Positions 7,658-16,893 of a stretch of 64,000 nucleotides of DNA are shown here, piece by piece. Where the stretch lies: assembly GCA_965249525.1 (NCBI GenBank), contig OZ252237.1, positions 806,001-870,000 of the forward strand, in the 5' to 3' direction. The stretch comes from G965240465 sp965249525 (GTDB lineage: Bacteria; SAR324; JACQKK01). Under the pieces are notes generated by a model, which was not told where the DNA came from, searched no databases, and was given only the letters and a program-made list of their open reading frames with translations. The position numbers and the translations under genes are program-made. Numbering within the stretch: the first letter of the stretch is position 1; each line of letters begins with the position of its first letter.

Positions 7658-9364
7658 TTAGGGGTGTGGGGATTCCAGTTGTGATTTGAGTTTGAGTCCT
7701 GCTTTATAACAGGCTTTGGCTTCATTGGTTTTGTTGAGTTTGTAATAGCGGTTGCCAAGACGGTCGATCAATTCTAATTGTCCTGCAATATCGCCCAGGC
7801 GTTCACGGAGTTGCAATTGTTGTCTAAGGCATTCAATAAGAGCAAGTTCTTCTCCCCAATCATGCAGCAGTGAGGTCATGAGGGAATAGGCTTGTTGCAG
7901 TTTGTCATGGTTTTGGTGTTTTTTGGCATGTTGGATGAAAGATTCCAAGGTGCATTTTTTTGCCAGTCTTTGCAATTTTTGGCTGGCGGTTTTTGGCAGT
8001 GCTTGCCACAAGTCTTGCAATTCTTCCACAGTGAGTGGTGCCAGCTTCAACCATGCCTGCAGATGGTGGGCAGCGGCTTCAGGGTGGGTGTCATGCAGTG
8101 CCAGCAGAGCTTGTAGTCTTAGGGTTGCGGCATCGGTATGGCTGCTATCTTTCAGGTGTTGCTCAAGACCGCTGCGCACACCTTGCCAGTCGCTATTGTG
8201 ATAAGCTTTCATCGCTGAACCCAAGGCCAGACTGACAGCAGGGGTCTTGACGCTGATTTGCTTAGGGGTTTTGTCTGGTGGTTGCGCAGCTTTCCTTGTA
8301 GTTTTGTGCAGGTCTTTGTCGTTGGTGGGTGTGGGAGGGATGGTCTTGGTGTTGGCAGGGGCTACAGGCATTTTGGCTGCGGTAGCTTCTTTGTCCGTGG
8401 GCTTGTGTGTCTTCTTGTCGCTGTTCTTGCTAGTGATGGTCTCAGTCGCTTTGTTGATGGGCGTATGGAGATAATCCACCTGGTTGGTTTTATGGGTTTT
8501 GCTGCCATGAAGCTGGGGGTTTTTCAGTTTTTCCAGCATCCCTTTGGATTCACCGCCGACAAACCGCAAATCATCAAACAATTCCAGCAAGTCTTGGCTT
8601 TCGTTCATATGCCCCAGCGATGCCAGCTTGCGGCGGGTCTTGCGTAGTTTCATTGCTGAGGCTGTTTCAGCGACTGTCTTCTTACTGGCAGCAACAGGGG
8701 GCGAGGCTTCCTCTTTAACGGCTTTGCCCGTCTCTGCGGGATGCTTTGCTGTCTGCAGGCTGCCAGCAGACGTAGCTGCTTTCTTTACCTGTGGGGGTGT
8801 CTTGCGGGGCTGGTTTTGTTTGGCTGTGGCATCCTGTGTGGTTGTGGGCTTGTGAGCATCCATGGCTGCCTGCGGGGAGGATGCCTGCTTTGTGGTTGCG
8901 GTCATAGTTACTGGCTGCGGCGGATTCTCCTTCATTTCTGGTGCTGCTGCCTTGGGCAGGTTTTCCCTAGTGGCTTGCGTTGTTGCCACCTTGGTTGTTG
9001 CCGATAGATTGCGCCGCTCCTGCGGCCTGTGCGCAGGCTGCTGTCCCGCCAAGATAGGTTTTTTCTGCGCTTGTACCAACTGACGACGAAAACGCCAAAA
9101 CACACCGGCTGGTAACAACGGTCGTCTGTTCCCCATCACTGACCGTGACGCCTTGGCTAACGCACGCGCCCGACTCCGTGATTCCTTCTTCTGCGCAGCA
9201 CCAACACGTCTGCCACCCACAGCACGCAAATGCCGCCGCCACAAGTTGACCTGCAGCCATATCAGTGGAGGCAATATCCCCACAGCCACAGCCCATGGCT
9301 GCTTAATACCCCACATCAATCCCAATGAGACTCCTACCCACAATGCTACCAATATCGCGTGCAT
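7658..9364 (-). CDS. Membrane-anchored low-complexity protein with C-terminal TPR-like region
   Basis: 568 residues from an ATG preceded by GGAG; the frame is open a further 30 bases to a TTG. Two hydrophobic segments lie at the N-terminus (about 3-40: ILVALWVGVSLGLMWG and VAVGILPPLIWLQ), then a basic region and about 300 residues rich in Ala, Lys, Thr, Pro and Gln with no fold visible. The last 180 residues are Leu/Ala-rich helices; the end (LIDRLGNRYYKLNKTNEAKACYKAGLKL) fits a tetratricopeptide repeat. The likely topology is anchor, flexible spacer, protein-binding domain. It is upstream of thrS in the same unit with 7 bp between. No family name can be given; the role is unknown. Confidence 0.75.
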   Translation of the reverse strand: MHAILVALWVGVSLGLMWGIKQPWAVAVGILPPLIWLQVNLWRRHLRAVGGRRVGAAQKKESRSRARALAKASRSVMGNRRPLLPAGVFWRFRRQLVQAQKKPILAGQQPAHRPQERRNLSATTKVATTQATRENLPKAAAPEMKENPPQPVTMTATTKQASSPQAAMDAHKPTTTQDATAKQNQPRKTPPQVKKAATSAGSLQTAKHPAETGKAVKEEASPPVAASKKTVAETASAMKLRKTRRKLASLGHMNESQDLLELFDDLRFVGGESKGMLEKLKNPQLHGSKTHKTNQVDYLHTPINKATETITSKNSDKKTHKPTDKEATAAKMPVAPANTKTIPPTPTNDKDLHKTTRKAAQPPDKTPKQISVKTPAVSLALGSAMKAYHNSDWQGVRSGLEQHLKDSSHTDAATLRLQALLALHDTHPEAAAHHLQAWLKLAPLTVEELQDLWQALPKTASQKLQRLAKKCTLESFIQHAKKHQNHDKLQQAYSLMTSLLHDWGEELALIECLRQQLQLRERLGDIAGQLELIDRLGNRYYKLNKTNEAKACYKAGLKLKSQLESPHP

Positions 9365-9560
9365 CCCTGCTCCGCTGCTTATGAATTCTACCAACCCATC
9401 CTTCCCAACTTAACACTTCCCATACCACAAACGCAAAATTTGTGCAGGGGAGCGTAGGTGAAGCACTCTTAACCAGGGTGGTTTTTCATGAAAGACTTGC
9501 TTTGTGGGCATGAACAGGCTAATGCTAATGAGATTTTTTGTTTTGGGGATTGTTTTTGTG

Positions 9561-11366
9561 ATGGCGGCTGTGTACAAACCAATTTCAGAATACGGGCTGA
9601 TAGGCAACATGTATACCTCTGCCTTGGTAGGGATGGATGGTGCGATTGATTGGCTGCCTGCGCCATACTTTGATTCCCCCTCGGTATTTGCAGCCATTTT
9701 GGATGGGCAGCGTGGGGGATATTTTAAGATATGCCTGCAAGAAGACTGCCGTCGGCAGCAATTTTATTATCCTGATACCAATGCGCTGATTACGCGTTTT
9801 CTGCATGGGGATGGAGTAGGCGAGGTGCAGGACTTCATGCCTTTGAATGAAAGAGAGTCGCAGGGCAAGCCGTTGCATCAGATTTATCGTTTGGTGAAGT
9901 GTGTGCGTGGCAAGATTGATTTGCGAATGGAGTGTTTTCCTGTTTTTGACTACGCTCGCAGGCAGCCCATGGTGCATTGTACCAAGCAGGGAGTGGTGTT
10001 TGAGAACGGTCAGCAGCGCATGGCATTGCAGGCAGATGTACCTATGAAGGCAGAGGGTGGGGGAGCGGTGTCTTCCTTCACCATGCATCAGGGGGAAAGT
10101 TGTGTTTTTGTGCTGCATTACCATCTAGAGAAGGAGGATGGCAATCCACTGGAGTACAAGCTTAATGCCAAAAAGACCTTGGAAAGAACCCTGGAGTATT
10201 GGTATCGCTGGTTGTCGCGATGCAATTATCGGGGTCGTTGGCGGGAGATGGTGATGCGTTCTGCTTTAACTTTGAAGCTGCTGACTTTTGAGCCTACGGG
10301 GGCAATAGTGGCGGCGCCCACCACCAGCCTGCCAGAGTCCATTGGAGGAGATCGCAATTGGGACTACCGTTTTACTTGGCTGCGAGATGCGTCATTTTCT
10401 GTGTATGCCTTGATGCGACTGGGTTTCTTGGATGAGGCGACACGCTTCATGGATTTTGTGTTTGAGCATATCGTCAATCCTCGTGAGGAGGGGCATTTGC
10501 AAATCATGTACACCATCCACGGCAAAAAGAAGATGCCAGAGAAAGAACTGGAGCATTTAAGCGGCTATCAGAATTCGCGCCCTGTGCGGGTGGGCAATTT
10601 GGCGGTTTCTCAGTTGCAGTTGGATGTTTACGGTGAGTTGTTGGATGCCATTTACTTGTACAACAAGCACGGCAAAATGATTTCTTACAAGCACTGGATA
10701 GGAGTAGAACAATTGGCCAATTGGGTCAGCGAAAACTGGCAGCAAAAAGATCAAGGTCTATGGGAACAACGCAGCAAACCCCAGCACTTTGTTTATTCCA
10801 AAGTCATGTGCTGGGTCGCCTTGGATCGTGCCATTCGCATTGCCAAAAAGCGCAGCTTCCCAGGAAAAATAGAATACTGGCGTACACAACGCGACAATAT
10901 CTATCGCCAAGTGATGCAAAAAGGCTGGGATAAAAAACTCAGCAGCTTCGTCCAATACTATGGCAGCAGTTCACTGGACGCCTCCAATCTTATCATGCCG
11001 CTGGTGTTGTTTCTTGCTCCCACAGACCCCCGCATGGAAGCTACTCTTAACAACATTATCCAACATTTGGTTTCTGACTCGCTGGTGTTTCGCTACCTGA
11101 ACTTTGATGACGGTCTGCAAAGCGAAGAAGGGACATTCTCACTCTGCAGCTTCTGGCTGGTAGAAGCACTCACCCGTGCAGGAAGGCTGAAAGAAGCCAG
11201 GATCGTCTTTGAAAAAATCCTCAGCTACGCCAACCACCTCGGACTATACAGCGAAGAAATTTCCTCCACAGGAGAACTGCTGGGCAACTTCCCCCAAGCC
11301 TTCAGCCACTTTTCCCTCATCAGTGCTGCCACCAACTTAGACCGCGCCCTGGATAAAATCTCCTAG
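9561..11366 (+). CDS. Glycoside hydrolase family 15 protein (glucoamylase/trehalase-like)
   Basis: GH15 enzymes are inverting alpha-glucosidases acting on starch-type glucans, isomaltose or trehalose. The start of the family, MAAVYKPISEYGLIGN, fits ATG 9561 (601 residues); earlier in-frame starts at 9504 (GTG) and 9510 (ATG) would add a hydrophobic 17-19-residue extension that could act as a signal peptide, so location is uncertain. Visible family features: IDWLPAPYFDSPSVFAAILD, GDRNWDYRFTWLRDASF, and the C-terminal SEEGTFSLCSFWLVEAL and LYSEEI...GNFPQAFSH segments that carry the catalytic acid/base region. No other glycogen or trehalose genes are nearby, so the substrate is open. It ends four bases from a convergent gene. 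Confidence 0.88.
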   Translation: MAAVYKPISEYGLIGNMYTSALVGMDGAIDWLPAPYFDSPSVFAAILDGQRGGYFKICLQEDCRRQQFYYPDTNALITRFLHGDGVGEVQDFMPLNERESQGKPLHQIYRLVKCVRGKIDLRMECFPVFDYARRQPMVHCTKQGVVFENGQQRMALQADVPMKAEGGGAVSSFTMHQGESCVFVLHYHLEKEDGNPLEYKLNAKKTLERTLEYWYRWLSRCNYRGRWREMVMRSALTLKLLTFEPTGAIVAAPTTSLPESIGGDRNWDYRFTWLRDASFSVYALMRLGFLDEATRFMDFVFEHIVNPREEGHLQIMYTIHGKKKMPEKELEHLSGYQNSRPVRVGNLAVSQLQLDVYGELLDAIYLYNKHGKMISYKHWIGVEQLANWVSENWQQKDQGLWEQRSKPQHFVYSKVMCWVALDRAIRIAKKRSFPGKIEYWRTQRDNIYRQVMQKGWDKKLSSFVQYYGSSSLDASNLIMPLVLFLAPTDPRMEATLNNIIQHLVSDSLVFRYLNFDDGLQSEEGTFSLCSFWLVEALTRAGRLKEARIVFEKILSYANHLGLYSEEISSTGELLGNFPQAFSHFSLISAATNLDRALDKIS

Positions 11367-11376
11367 GCTGCTAGGA
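11361..11376. terminator. Hairpin made of two convergent stop codons
   Basis: TCCTAG-GCTG-CTAGGA is a perfect 6-bp stem with a tetraloop. The left arm is exactly the last codon plus stop of the GH15 gene (TCC TAG) and the right arm is the same pair (TCC TAG) of the opposite zinc-ribbon gene. No T-run follows on either strand, so if it terminates transcription it does so by another means. Confidence 0.45.
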
Positions 11377-11679
11377 ATCATCCCCAAACAATTTTTTGAG
11401 TTGTTGGCGGGCAGCTTGGTCTTCATCGATATTGTTGCTGCGGTTGGCGGCGTTGGTTTGGCGGAAGTAATCGCAGAAATTGGCAGCAGTTTTGTCTTTA
11501 ACGGGTTCGGCAATGGGTTCCCGACATTGGTTGGGGGCGTTTTCTTGATAGAATTGGCACATCAGGCAGCAACGCAGCCATGAGGAGCAATGGGGGCAGG
11601 TGGATTGTCTTCCTAGGGGGCGTGCCAGTGAGGAAATATCTGCGGAGCATTTCCAACATGTGGCGGGATTGTTGGTCAT
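11371..11679 (-). CDS. Conserved small zinc-ribbon protein
   Basis: 102 residues with a Cys pattern typical of a zinc ribbon: CWKC (8-11), CPHC (28-31), then CCLMC, and a later pair in NQCRE and NFCDYF. The block CQFYQENAPNQCREPIAEPV.DK..ANFCDYF resembles a small conserved family of uncharacterised bacterial proteins I have no name for. It probably binds one or two zinc ions and nucleic acid or protein. AGGA lies 10 bases before the ATG. It converges with the GH15 gene and sits downstream of murJ. Confidence 0.75.
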   Translation of the reverse strand: MTNNPATCWKCSADISSLARPLGRQSTCPHCSSWLRCCLMCQFYQENAPNQCREPIAEPVKDKTAANFCDYFRQTNAANRSNNIDEDQAARQQLKKLFGDDS

Positions 11680-11689
11680 GGGTCTGTTC

Positions 11690-11734
11690 CTGGTAATTTT
11701 GTTACTGGTAATTTTGTTACTGGTAATTTTGATG
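11690..11734. repeat. 15-bp tandem repeat upstream of zinc-ribbon gene
   Basis: CTGGTAATTTTGTTA at 11690-11704 and 11705-11719 exactly, and a third copy 11720-11734 differing in its last bases (gatg end). It lies 10 bp upstream of the zinc-ribbon start, in the probable leader or promoter. Confidence 0.85.
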
Positions 11735-11805
11735 CGGGCAAAGGATGTGACTTTCCTAAGGAGCTTTTATTTTATATGCAGTGGCGTTGTAAGTGAAGGG
11801 GCGGA

Positions 11806-13494
11806 TCAGCGCAGTCCCAAACCTTGGAAGATTTTTTTGAACAATTGCAGCCAGTGGCGAGCTTGTTGATCTCCAAGGAGGAAGGTGAGCACCCAGTAGC
11901 CGCCGCCGCCTGTAATGAGACAGAGGGTGAACAGCCACCAGTTTTGGAGATGCTGCGGTCCGAGTTGCCATTGTCCGTACGATTGCAGCTTGCCGATGAG
12001 CAGTCCTATCAGCAGGGCTGCCAAGGTTTGTCTTAGCAGGGCGCGCCAAGGAGTCCAAGTACCGTGGTCGGCGGTTTTCTTGTTGAGCATACTCCACAGC
12101 AGGAGACACTGCATCCATACTCCCAAGCTGAGGGCACCAGCCAGACCTGGAGCGAGGAAGCGTTGACTAAGCAGCCATCCACTGGGGATGGTTATCAGCA
12201 TGTTGACAGCAGCAGCTAGTACAGGTCTGCGGGTATCACCGTAGGCATAGAAGGCGGGGGTCATGATGCGTATGCCGGCGATTGCAGGTACACCCAGTGC
12301 CATCCAGCGCAGGGTACTGGCGGTGGAGCGTACATCGGCAAAGCTGAATTCACCGTGCAGATACAGCATGGCTACAATGGCTTGGCTGGCAGCCATAAAG
12401 GCAGCTATAGAAGGCAGCAGGGGATAAAAAGAGGCTTCCAAGGTTAAACTGAGGGTCTGCCTGATCCGATGCCAATTTTTTTGTGCTATGTGGATACTGA
12501 GGGCAGGTAGTCCCGCAGCAGCAAAAGCAAAAGTGAACAGCCCCAGCACCAGTTCCGTCAAGCGGGTGGCGTTATGGTAGTGAAACACCTGTCCCGTAGG
12601 TAAGAAGCTGGCCAAAATGCCCAACAGCAGAATGTTGATTTGATATACCGCCAATCCCAGCAGTGCTGGTGCCAGCAAGGCAAGCAATTTGCGGACATGC
12701 CTGCCCATTTGGAAGGATGGTCGCAAGGGAATACCCTCTTGCAGCAACCAAGGACATTGCAGCAGTACCTGTGCCACCCCTCCTGCCAGTACGCCCACGG
12801 CTACCGCCATCACCGGTGGTGAAATCCACCCCTGAGGCGCAAGCACCGCCACGATAATACTCAAATTCAAAAAAATAGGCGCAGCAGCAGGGGCAGCAAA
12901 TCTACTCCTTGCATTCAGCACGCCCATCGCCCAAGCCACAAAGGAAACCATAGCCAAGTAAGGAAAACTCCAACGCAGCAGGCGTGCACTCAAGGCAAAT
13001 TTCTGCGGGTTGGACAAAAAACCAGGTGAGGATATTGCCGTAATGGACTCGCTGAATACAATCCCCGCCAGGCTTAATACCCCTGTTACCAACAATACCA
13101 CCCCTAAAGTCTCACGTGCCAATACTTTGGCAGTCGCCTCCCCTTCCTGATGCAGCACCTTGGTGTACAACGGCACAAAAGCAATGGTCATGGCTCCCTC
13201 CGCTGTTAAACGGCGCAGCGCATTGGGTAAGCGAAAGGCCTGCACCCAAGCATCCGTGGCACCAGATGCCCCAAAACGATGTGCCAATGTCACATCTCGT
13301 ATCATGCCCAAAATGCGAGACAACAAGGTGTAAAAGGTCACCACACCTGCATGACGATATACCGTCTGTGCTTCCTGCTGAGAATCTTGTTCTGCGGTCC
13401 TATCCCGTGCGGTCCTATCCCGTTCAGTACCAGGAGAATCCACCCCATCCCCTTCATTTTTCCCACTAGCATCTGCCCGAGAATAATCTATCAT
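11806..13494 (-). CDS. murJ: Lipid II flippase MurJ (MviN family)
   Basis: MurJ moves lipid-linked peptidoglycan precursor across the inner membrane. The protein has 562 residues from ATG 13494 (a TTG nine bases earlier is possible). After a polar N-terminal extension of about 40 residues comes the family start VVTFYTLLSRILGMIRDVTLAHRFGA....DAWVQAFRLPNALRRLTAEGA, in which the conserved Arg and Asp/Glu of the flippase cavity are seen, then about 14 hydrophobic segments. The extension contains the duplicated peptide DRTARDRTA, encoded by a 15-bp tandem duplication. Transcribed after a 240-bp gap from ileS and followed by the zinc-ribbon gene. Confidence 0.95.
   Translation of the reverse strand: MIDYSRADASGKNEGDGVDSPGTERDRTARDRTAEQDSQQEAQTVYRHAGVVTFYTLLSRILGMIRDVTLAHRFGASGATDAWVQAFRLPNALRRLTAEGAMTIAFVPLYTKVLHQEGEATAKVLARETLGVVLLVTGVLSLAGIVFSESITAISSPGFLSNPQKFALSARLLRWSFPYLAMVSFVAWAMGVLNARSRFAAPAAAPIFLNLSIIVAVLAPQGWISPPVMAVAVGVLAGGVAQVLLQCPWLLQEGIPLRPSFQMGRHVRKLLALLAPALLGLAVYQINILLLGILASFLPTGQVFHYHNATRLTELVLGLFTFAFAAAGLPALSIHIAQKNWHRIRQTLSLTLEASFYPLLPSIAAFMAASQAIVAMLYLHGEFSFADVRSTASTLRWMALGVPAIAGIRIMTPAFYAYGDTRRPVLAAAVNMLITIPSGWLLSQRFLAPGLAGALSLGVWMQCLLLWSMLNKKTADHGTWTPWRALLRQTLAALLIGLLIGKLQSYGQWQLGPQHLQNWWLFTLCLITGGGGYWVLTFLLGDQQARHWLQLFKKIFQGLGLR
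13393..13422. repeat. 15-bp tandem duplication inside murJ
   Basis: TGCGGTCCTATCCCG occurs twice in direct tandem (13393-13407, 13408-13422), in frame, in the part of murJ encoding the non-conserved N-terminal extension. A decayed third copy may follow. Confidence 0.9.
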
Positions 13495-13638
13495 GCCATG
13501 CAATTCAATCTATCCATCCCCAAGACAATGCTTCCCCATCTAACCCTGTCGGCACCCATCTTCTCAACAACTATTTATCCAAGTGAACACTGGGGGCATC
13601 ACCCGTTGGGTTGCTTCAAGGATTGGGGGAAGAGTTCT

Positions 13639-13656
13639 CCCCGCAGCCATGCGGGG
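13639..13656. terminator. GC-rich hairpin downstream of ileS
   Basis: CCCCGC-AGCCAT-GCGGGG, a perfect 6-bp stem about 80 bp past the ileS stop. No T-run follows on the minus strand, so termination is only a possibility. Confidence 0.35.
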
Positions 13657-13659
13657 TGT

Positions 13660-13710
13660 TGGGGCAGTATATTTGGACAGTGTATCTGGGCAGTTTTCTT
13701 GACAGTGTTC
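13660..13710. repeat. Degenerate 13-bp tandem repeat between ileS and murJ
   Basis: Four consecutive units of 12-13 bp: TGGGGCAGTATAT, TTGGACAGTGTAT, CTGGGCAGTTTTC, TTGACAGTGTTC. The shared core is GRCAGT. It lies in the non-coding gap between ileS (stop at 13738) and murJ. Confidence 0.6.
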
Positions 13711-13737
13711 TTGGGGGTTGGTCGTTGGAGATGGATT

Positions 13738-16700
13738 TTAGGGGGTATGTGCAGCAAGTTGGATTTTCCAATGATGTTCGCCGAGTTGATGTTCCGTGCT
13801 AAAGCTGGAGGGGAAATTATGACTGCCCCAGCTGGTGGCGAGGGTCTCTGTCATAATAAGGGGTTTGTGTGATGCCAGAGCTTTTTCTACGCTTTGGCTG
13901 CCGCTGATGTGCAGGGTGATGCGGTCAGCCAGTTGAAGTTTGGCTTGTTTTCGGGCTTCTTGGATGCTGCGGATCAGTTCTCTGGCAAGGCCTTCTTGTT
14001 GCAGATTATCGTTGAGCTGGATGTCTAGGATAGCCAGCAGTCCGCCTTCTTCGGCGGCGGCCTTGTGTTGGGAGGAGGTTTCTATCAGCAGTTCTGCTGC
14101 TGTAAGGGTAAGGGGTTTATTGTCTAGCTGGAGGGTGATGCTTCCTCCCTGTTGCAGACGTGCGATGCTAGCTGCATCAACGGAAGCCAGGGATTTTTTC
14201 AGCAAGGGGATGTCTTTCCCAAGGCGTTTCCCCAAGAGGGGCAGGTTAGGTTTCAGGTGATATTGGGCGATGCTGGCATCTTTTGGCAGGTATTCCAGTT
14301 GTTTGATGTTCAATTCTTCTAAGATATGGTCTTGCTGTGCTGTTACTGCTTGGTGGAATGCTTCATCTGGTAGACGCAGACTGAGCTTGCCCAACGGCTG
14401 ACGTATTCTGATACCTGCTTTTTCTCGTGCTGCACGCCCCAAAGACACCACCTTCTGTGCTGCTTCCATTTGGTTGACCAGGCTATGGTTGGCTAGTTCA
14501 GGCTGGCTGTGGGGCCAGCTGGCCAGGTGTACACTCTCGGGGGCAGCGGGGTTCACTGCCCGCACCAGATTTTGGTGTACCTCCTCGGTGATAAAAGGCA
14601 TTAGAGGTGCCATCAAGCGATTAACAGTTTCTAGACACTCAAATAGGGTAAGATAAGCTGCATGTTTATCGCAGCCGTGTTCACTTTTCCAGAAACGGCG
14701 GCGGTTGCGGCGGATGTACCAGTTGCTTAACTGATCTACAAAAAGTTCTATGGCTTCACCGGCGGTGCGGGCATCAAAGTTTTCCATGGCTGCTGTGGCT
14801 TGCTGCACTGTTTGTTCCAGTAAAGCCAGGGCCCAGCGGTCAATTTCGCTGCGTTGGGAGGCTTCTATCTGCTGATTGAAATCAATCTTATCCAAACTGG
14901 CATAAGTCACCAAGAAGGCGTAGGTGTTCCAATAAGTGTTCAAGAAACCGCTGGCTACCCCGCGGATGAGCTCCAACGACACCCGCTTTTGCCCATCTGG
15001 TGAGACCCGCGCCAAGAAATGCCAACGCAGCGGGTCTGCCCCTACCTGATTGAATACTTCAAAGGGATCAATCACATTGCCCAGTGATTTTGACATCTTG
15101 CGCCCGCGTTCATCCACGATATGGCTTAAACACACCACATGGCGAAACGCCGCCTGGTCAGATACCAACGCTGCGATAGCATGCAAGCTGTAAAACCAAC
15201 CGCGGGTTTGGTCAATTGCCTCACAGATGAAATCCACTGGGAAATGTTGCTGAAAAAGCTGCTTGTTTTCAAAAGGATAGTGCCACTGGGCATAGGGCAT
15301 GGCACCAGAGTCAAACCAGCAGTCAATAACTTCTGGCACACGGTGCATGGTGCAGCCTGTTTTGGGATGCGCAAAACTGACCTCATCCACCGTAGGACGA
15401 TGCAAATCCAACTGGTCTAGCTGCCTTCCACACAGTTTTTCCAATTCTGACACCGAACCAATGCAGATAAAATCTCCTTCTCCATCTGTCCAAATAGGCA
15501 GCGGCGTTCCCCAAAATCGTTCCCGAGACAGTGCCCAATCCACATTGTTGGCCAGCCAATTGCCAAAACGACCATCACGGATGTGCTGCGGGGTCCAATC
15601 AATCTCCTGATTCAGTTCCACCATGCGTTCTCGCAGCTGGGATGTGCGAATAAACCATGCTTCCTTGGCGTAGTAAATTAAAGGAGTCCCTGTACGCCAA
15701 CCATGAGGATAGTTGTGACTGATGCTTTGCTGACGAAACAACAATCCCCGTTTTTCTAAATCCTGAATAATGACAGCATCTGCCTCCTTAAAAAACTTGC
15801 CTGCTACCAGTGGCATCTCTGGCAGGAAACGACCATTCAACCCCACCGCATGCAGCACAGGCAGTCCATGACGCTGCGCCGCATTTAAATCATCTGCGCC
15901 ATAAGCCGGAGCAAGATGCACCACCCCCGTACCATCCTCCAAATGGACAAATGATTCCAACACCACACGGCAGATGTCTCCCTCCACCGGTAAATCGTCA
16001 AACAATCGCTGGTAACGCATCCCCTCTAACTCACGACCCCGCATGCTGCGTAGCTTCCGCAGTTCTATGTCTCCCAATACCTCCTGCACACGCTCGGCTG
16101 CCAAAATGAAACGTTCCCCCTTCCCCAGCAATTCCACCTCCAGATACTCCGCTTCAGGATGCACCGCCAATGCTAAATTGCTTGGGAGAGTCCAAGGAGT
16201 GGTCGTCCATGCCAGAAAACTTACACCTTCCTCCTCCTGCAAGCGAAAACGCACAAATACCGAGGGATCTTCCACCTGTTTATATCCCAATGCCACTTCG
16301 TGGGAGGACATGGTGGCACCCACTTGGGGATCATACGGCACCACTTTGTAGTCCTTCTCAATCAACCCCTGGTCCCAAATCTGCTTTAACAAATGCCATA
16401 CCGACTCAATAAAGCTATTGTCCAAGGTAAAATATGCATCCTCCATATTCACCCAAAAACCCATGCGCTCCGTCATACGCTCCCAGTCCTTTACATACCG
16501 CATTACCGACTCCCGACAACGACGGGTGAACTCTGCTACTCCTACCTTGGTCTCAATCTCCTGCTTGTCAAATATCCCCAGCTCTTTCTCCACCTCATGT
16601 TCCACAGGCAAACCATGACAATCCCAGCCAGCCTTGCGAGGGCAATGAAAGCCACGCATCGTCCGATAACGCGGATACACATCCTTAAATGCACGTGCCA

Positions 16701-16893
16701 ACACATGGTGCAATCCTGGTTTGCCATTTGCCGTGGGGGGCCCCTCATTAAAAGTAAACAACTCCCGTCCCTCGCTTTGCCGCAAGGTCTTGGCAAACAC
16801 ATCCTGCGCTCTCCAAAAACGCAGCACTTTTTCTTCTAATTGCGGCCCTTCATACCGCACAGAAACTTGTTTTAGCTCTTTTTTTTGTTGCAT
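13738..16893 (-). CDS. ileS: Isoleucine--tRNA ligase, eukaryote-like type
   Basis: Class I synthetase charging tRNA-Ile, 1051 residues. The HIGH motif appears as HHVL at 62-65 in GPPTANGKPGLHHVLARAFKD, and KMSKS is intact at about 599-603. The segment PRKAGWDCHGLPVEHEVEKELG and the overall length fit the type 2 (eukaryote-like) IleRS lineage rather than the common bacterial type 1; that lineage is often less sensitive to mupirocin, which here is inference only. The CP1 editing region (TTTPWTLPSN) and a C-terminal extension are present. A single copy is seen in this window. The coding strand is G-rich near the start and moderately C-rich near the end. Confidence 0.95.
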   Translation of the reverse strand: MQQKKELKQVSVRYEGPQLEEKVLRFWRAQDVFAKTLRQSEGRELFTFNEGPPTANGKPGLHHVLARAFKDVYPRYRTMRGFHCPRKAGWDCHGLPVEHEVEKELGIFDKQEIETKVGVAEFTRRCRESVMRYVKDWERMTERMGFWVNMEDAYFTLDNSFIESVWHLLKQIWDQGLIEKDYKVVPYDPQVGATMSSHEVALGYKQVEDPSVFVRFRLQEEEGVSFLAWTTTPWTLPSNLALAVHPEAEYLEVELLGKGERFILAAERVQEVLGDIELRKLRSMRGRELEGMRYQRLFDDLPVEGDICRVVLESFVHLEDGTGVVHLAPAYGADDLNAAQRHGLPVLHAVGLNGRFLPEMPLVAGKFFKEADAVIIQDLEKRGLLFRQQSISHNYPHGWRTGTPLIYYAKEAWFIRTSQLRERMVELNQEIDWTPQHIRDGRFGNWLANNVDWALSRERFWGTPLPIWTDGEGDFICIGSVSELEKLCGRQLDQLDLHRPTVDEVSFAHPKTGCTMHRVPEVIDCWFDSGAMPYAQWHYPFENKQLFQQHFPVDFICEAIDQTRGWFYSLHAIAALVSDQAAFRHVVCLSHIVDERGRKMSKSLGNVIDPFEVFNQVGADPLRWHFLARVSPDGQKRVSLELIRGVASGFLNTYWNTYAFLVTYASLDKIDFNQQIEASQRSEIDRWALALLEQTVQQATAAMENFDARTAGEAIELFVDQLSNWYIRRNRRRFWKSEHGCDKHAAYLTLFECLETVNRLMAPLMPFITEEVHQNLVRAVNPAAPESVHLASWPHSQPELANHSLVNQMEAAQKVVSLGRAAREKAGIRIRQPLGKLSLRLPDEAFHQAVTAQQDHILEELNIKQLEYLPKDASIAQYHLKPNLPLLGKRLGKDIPLLKKSLASVDAASIARLQQGGSITLQLDNKPLTLTAAELLIETSSQHKAAAEEGGLLAILDIQLNDNLQQEGLARELIRSIQEARKQAKLQLADRITLHISGSQSVEKALASHKPLIMTETLATSWGSHNFPSSFSTEHQLGEHHWKIQLAAHTP

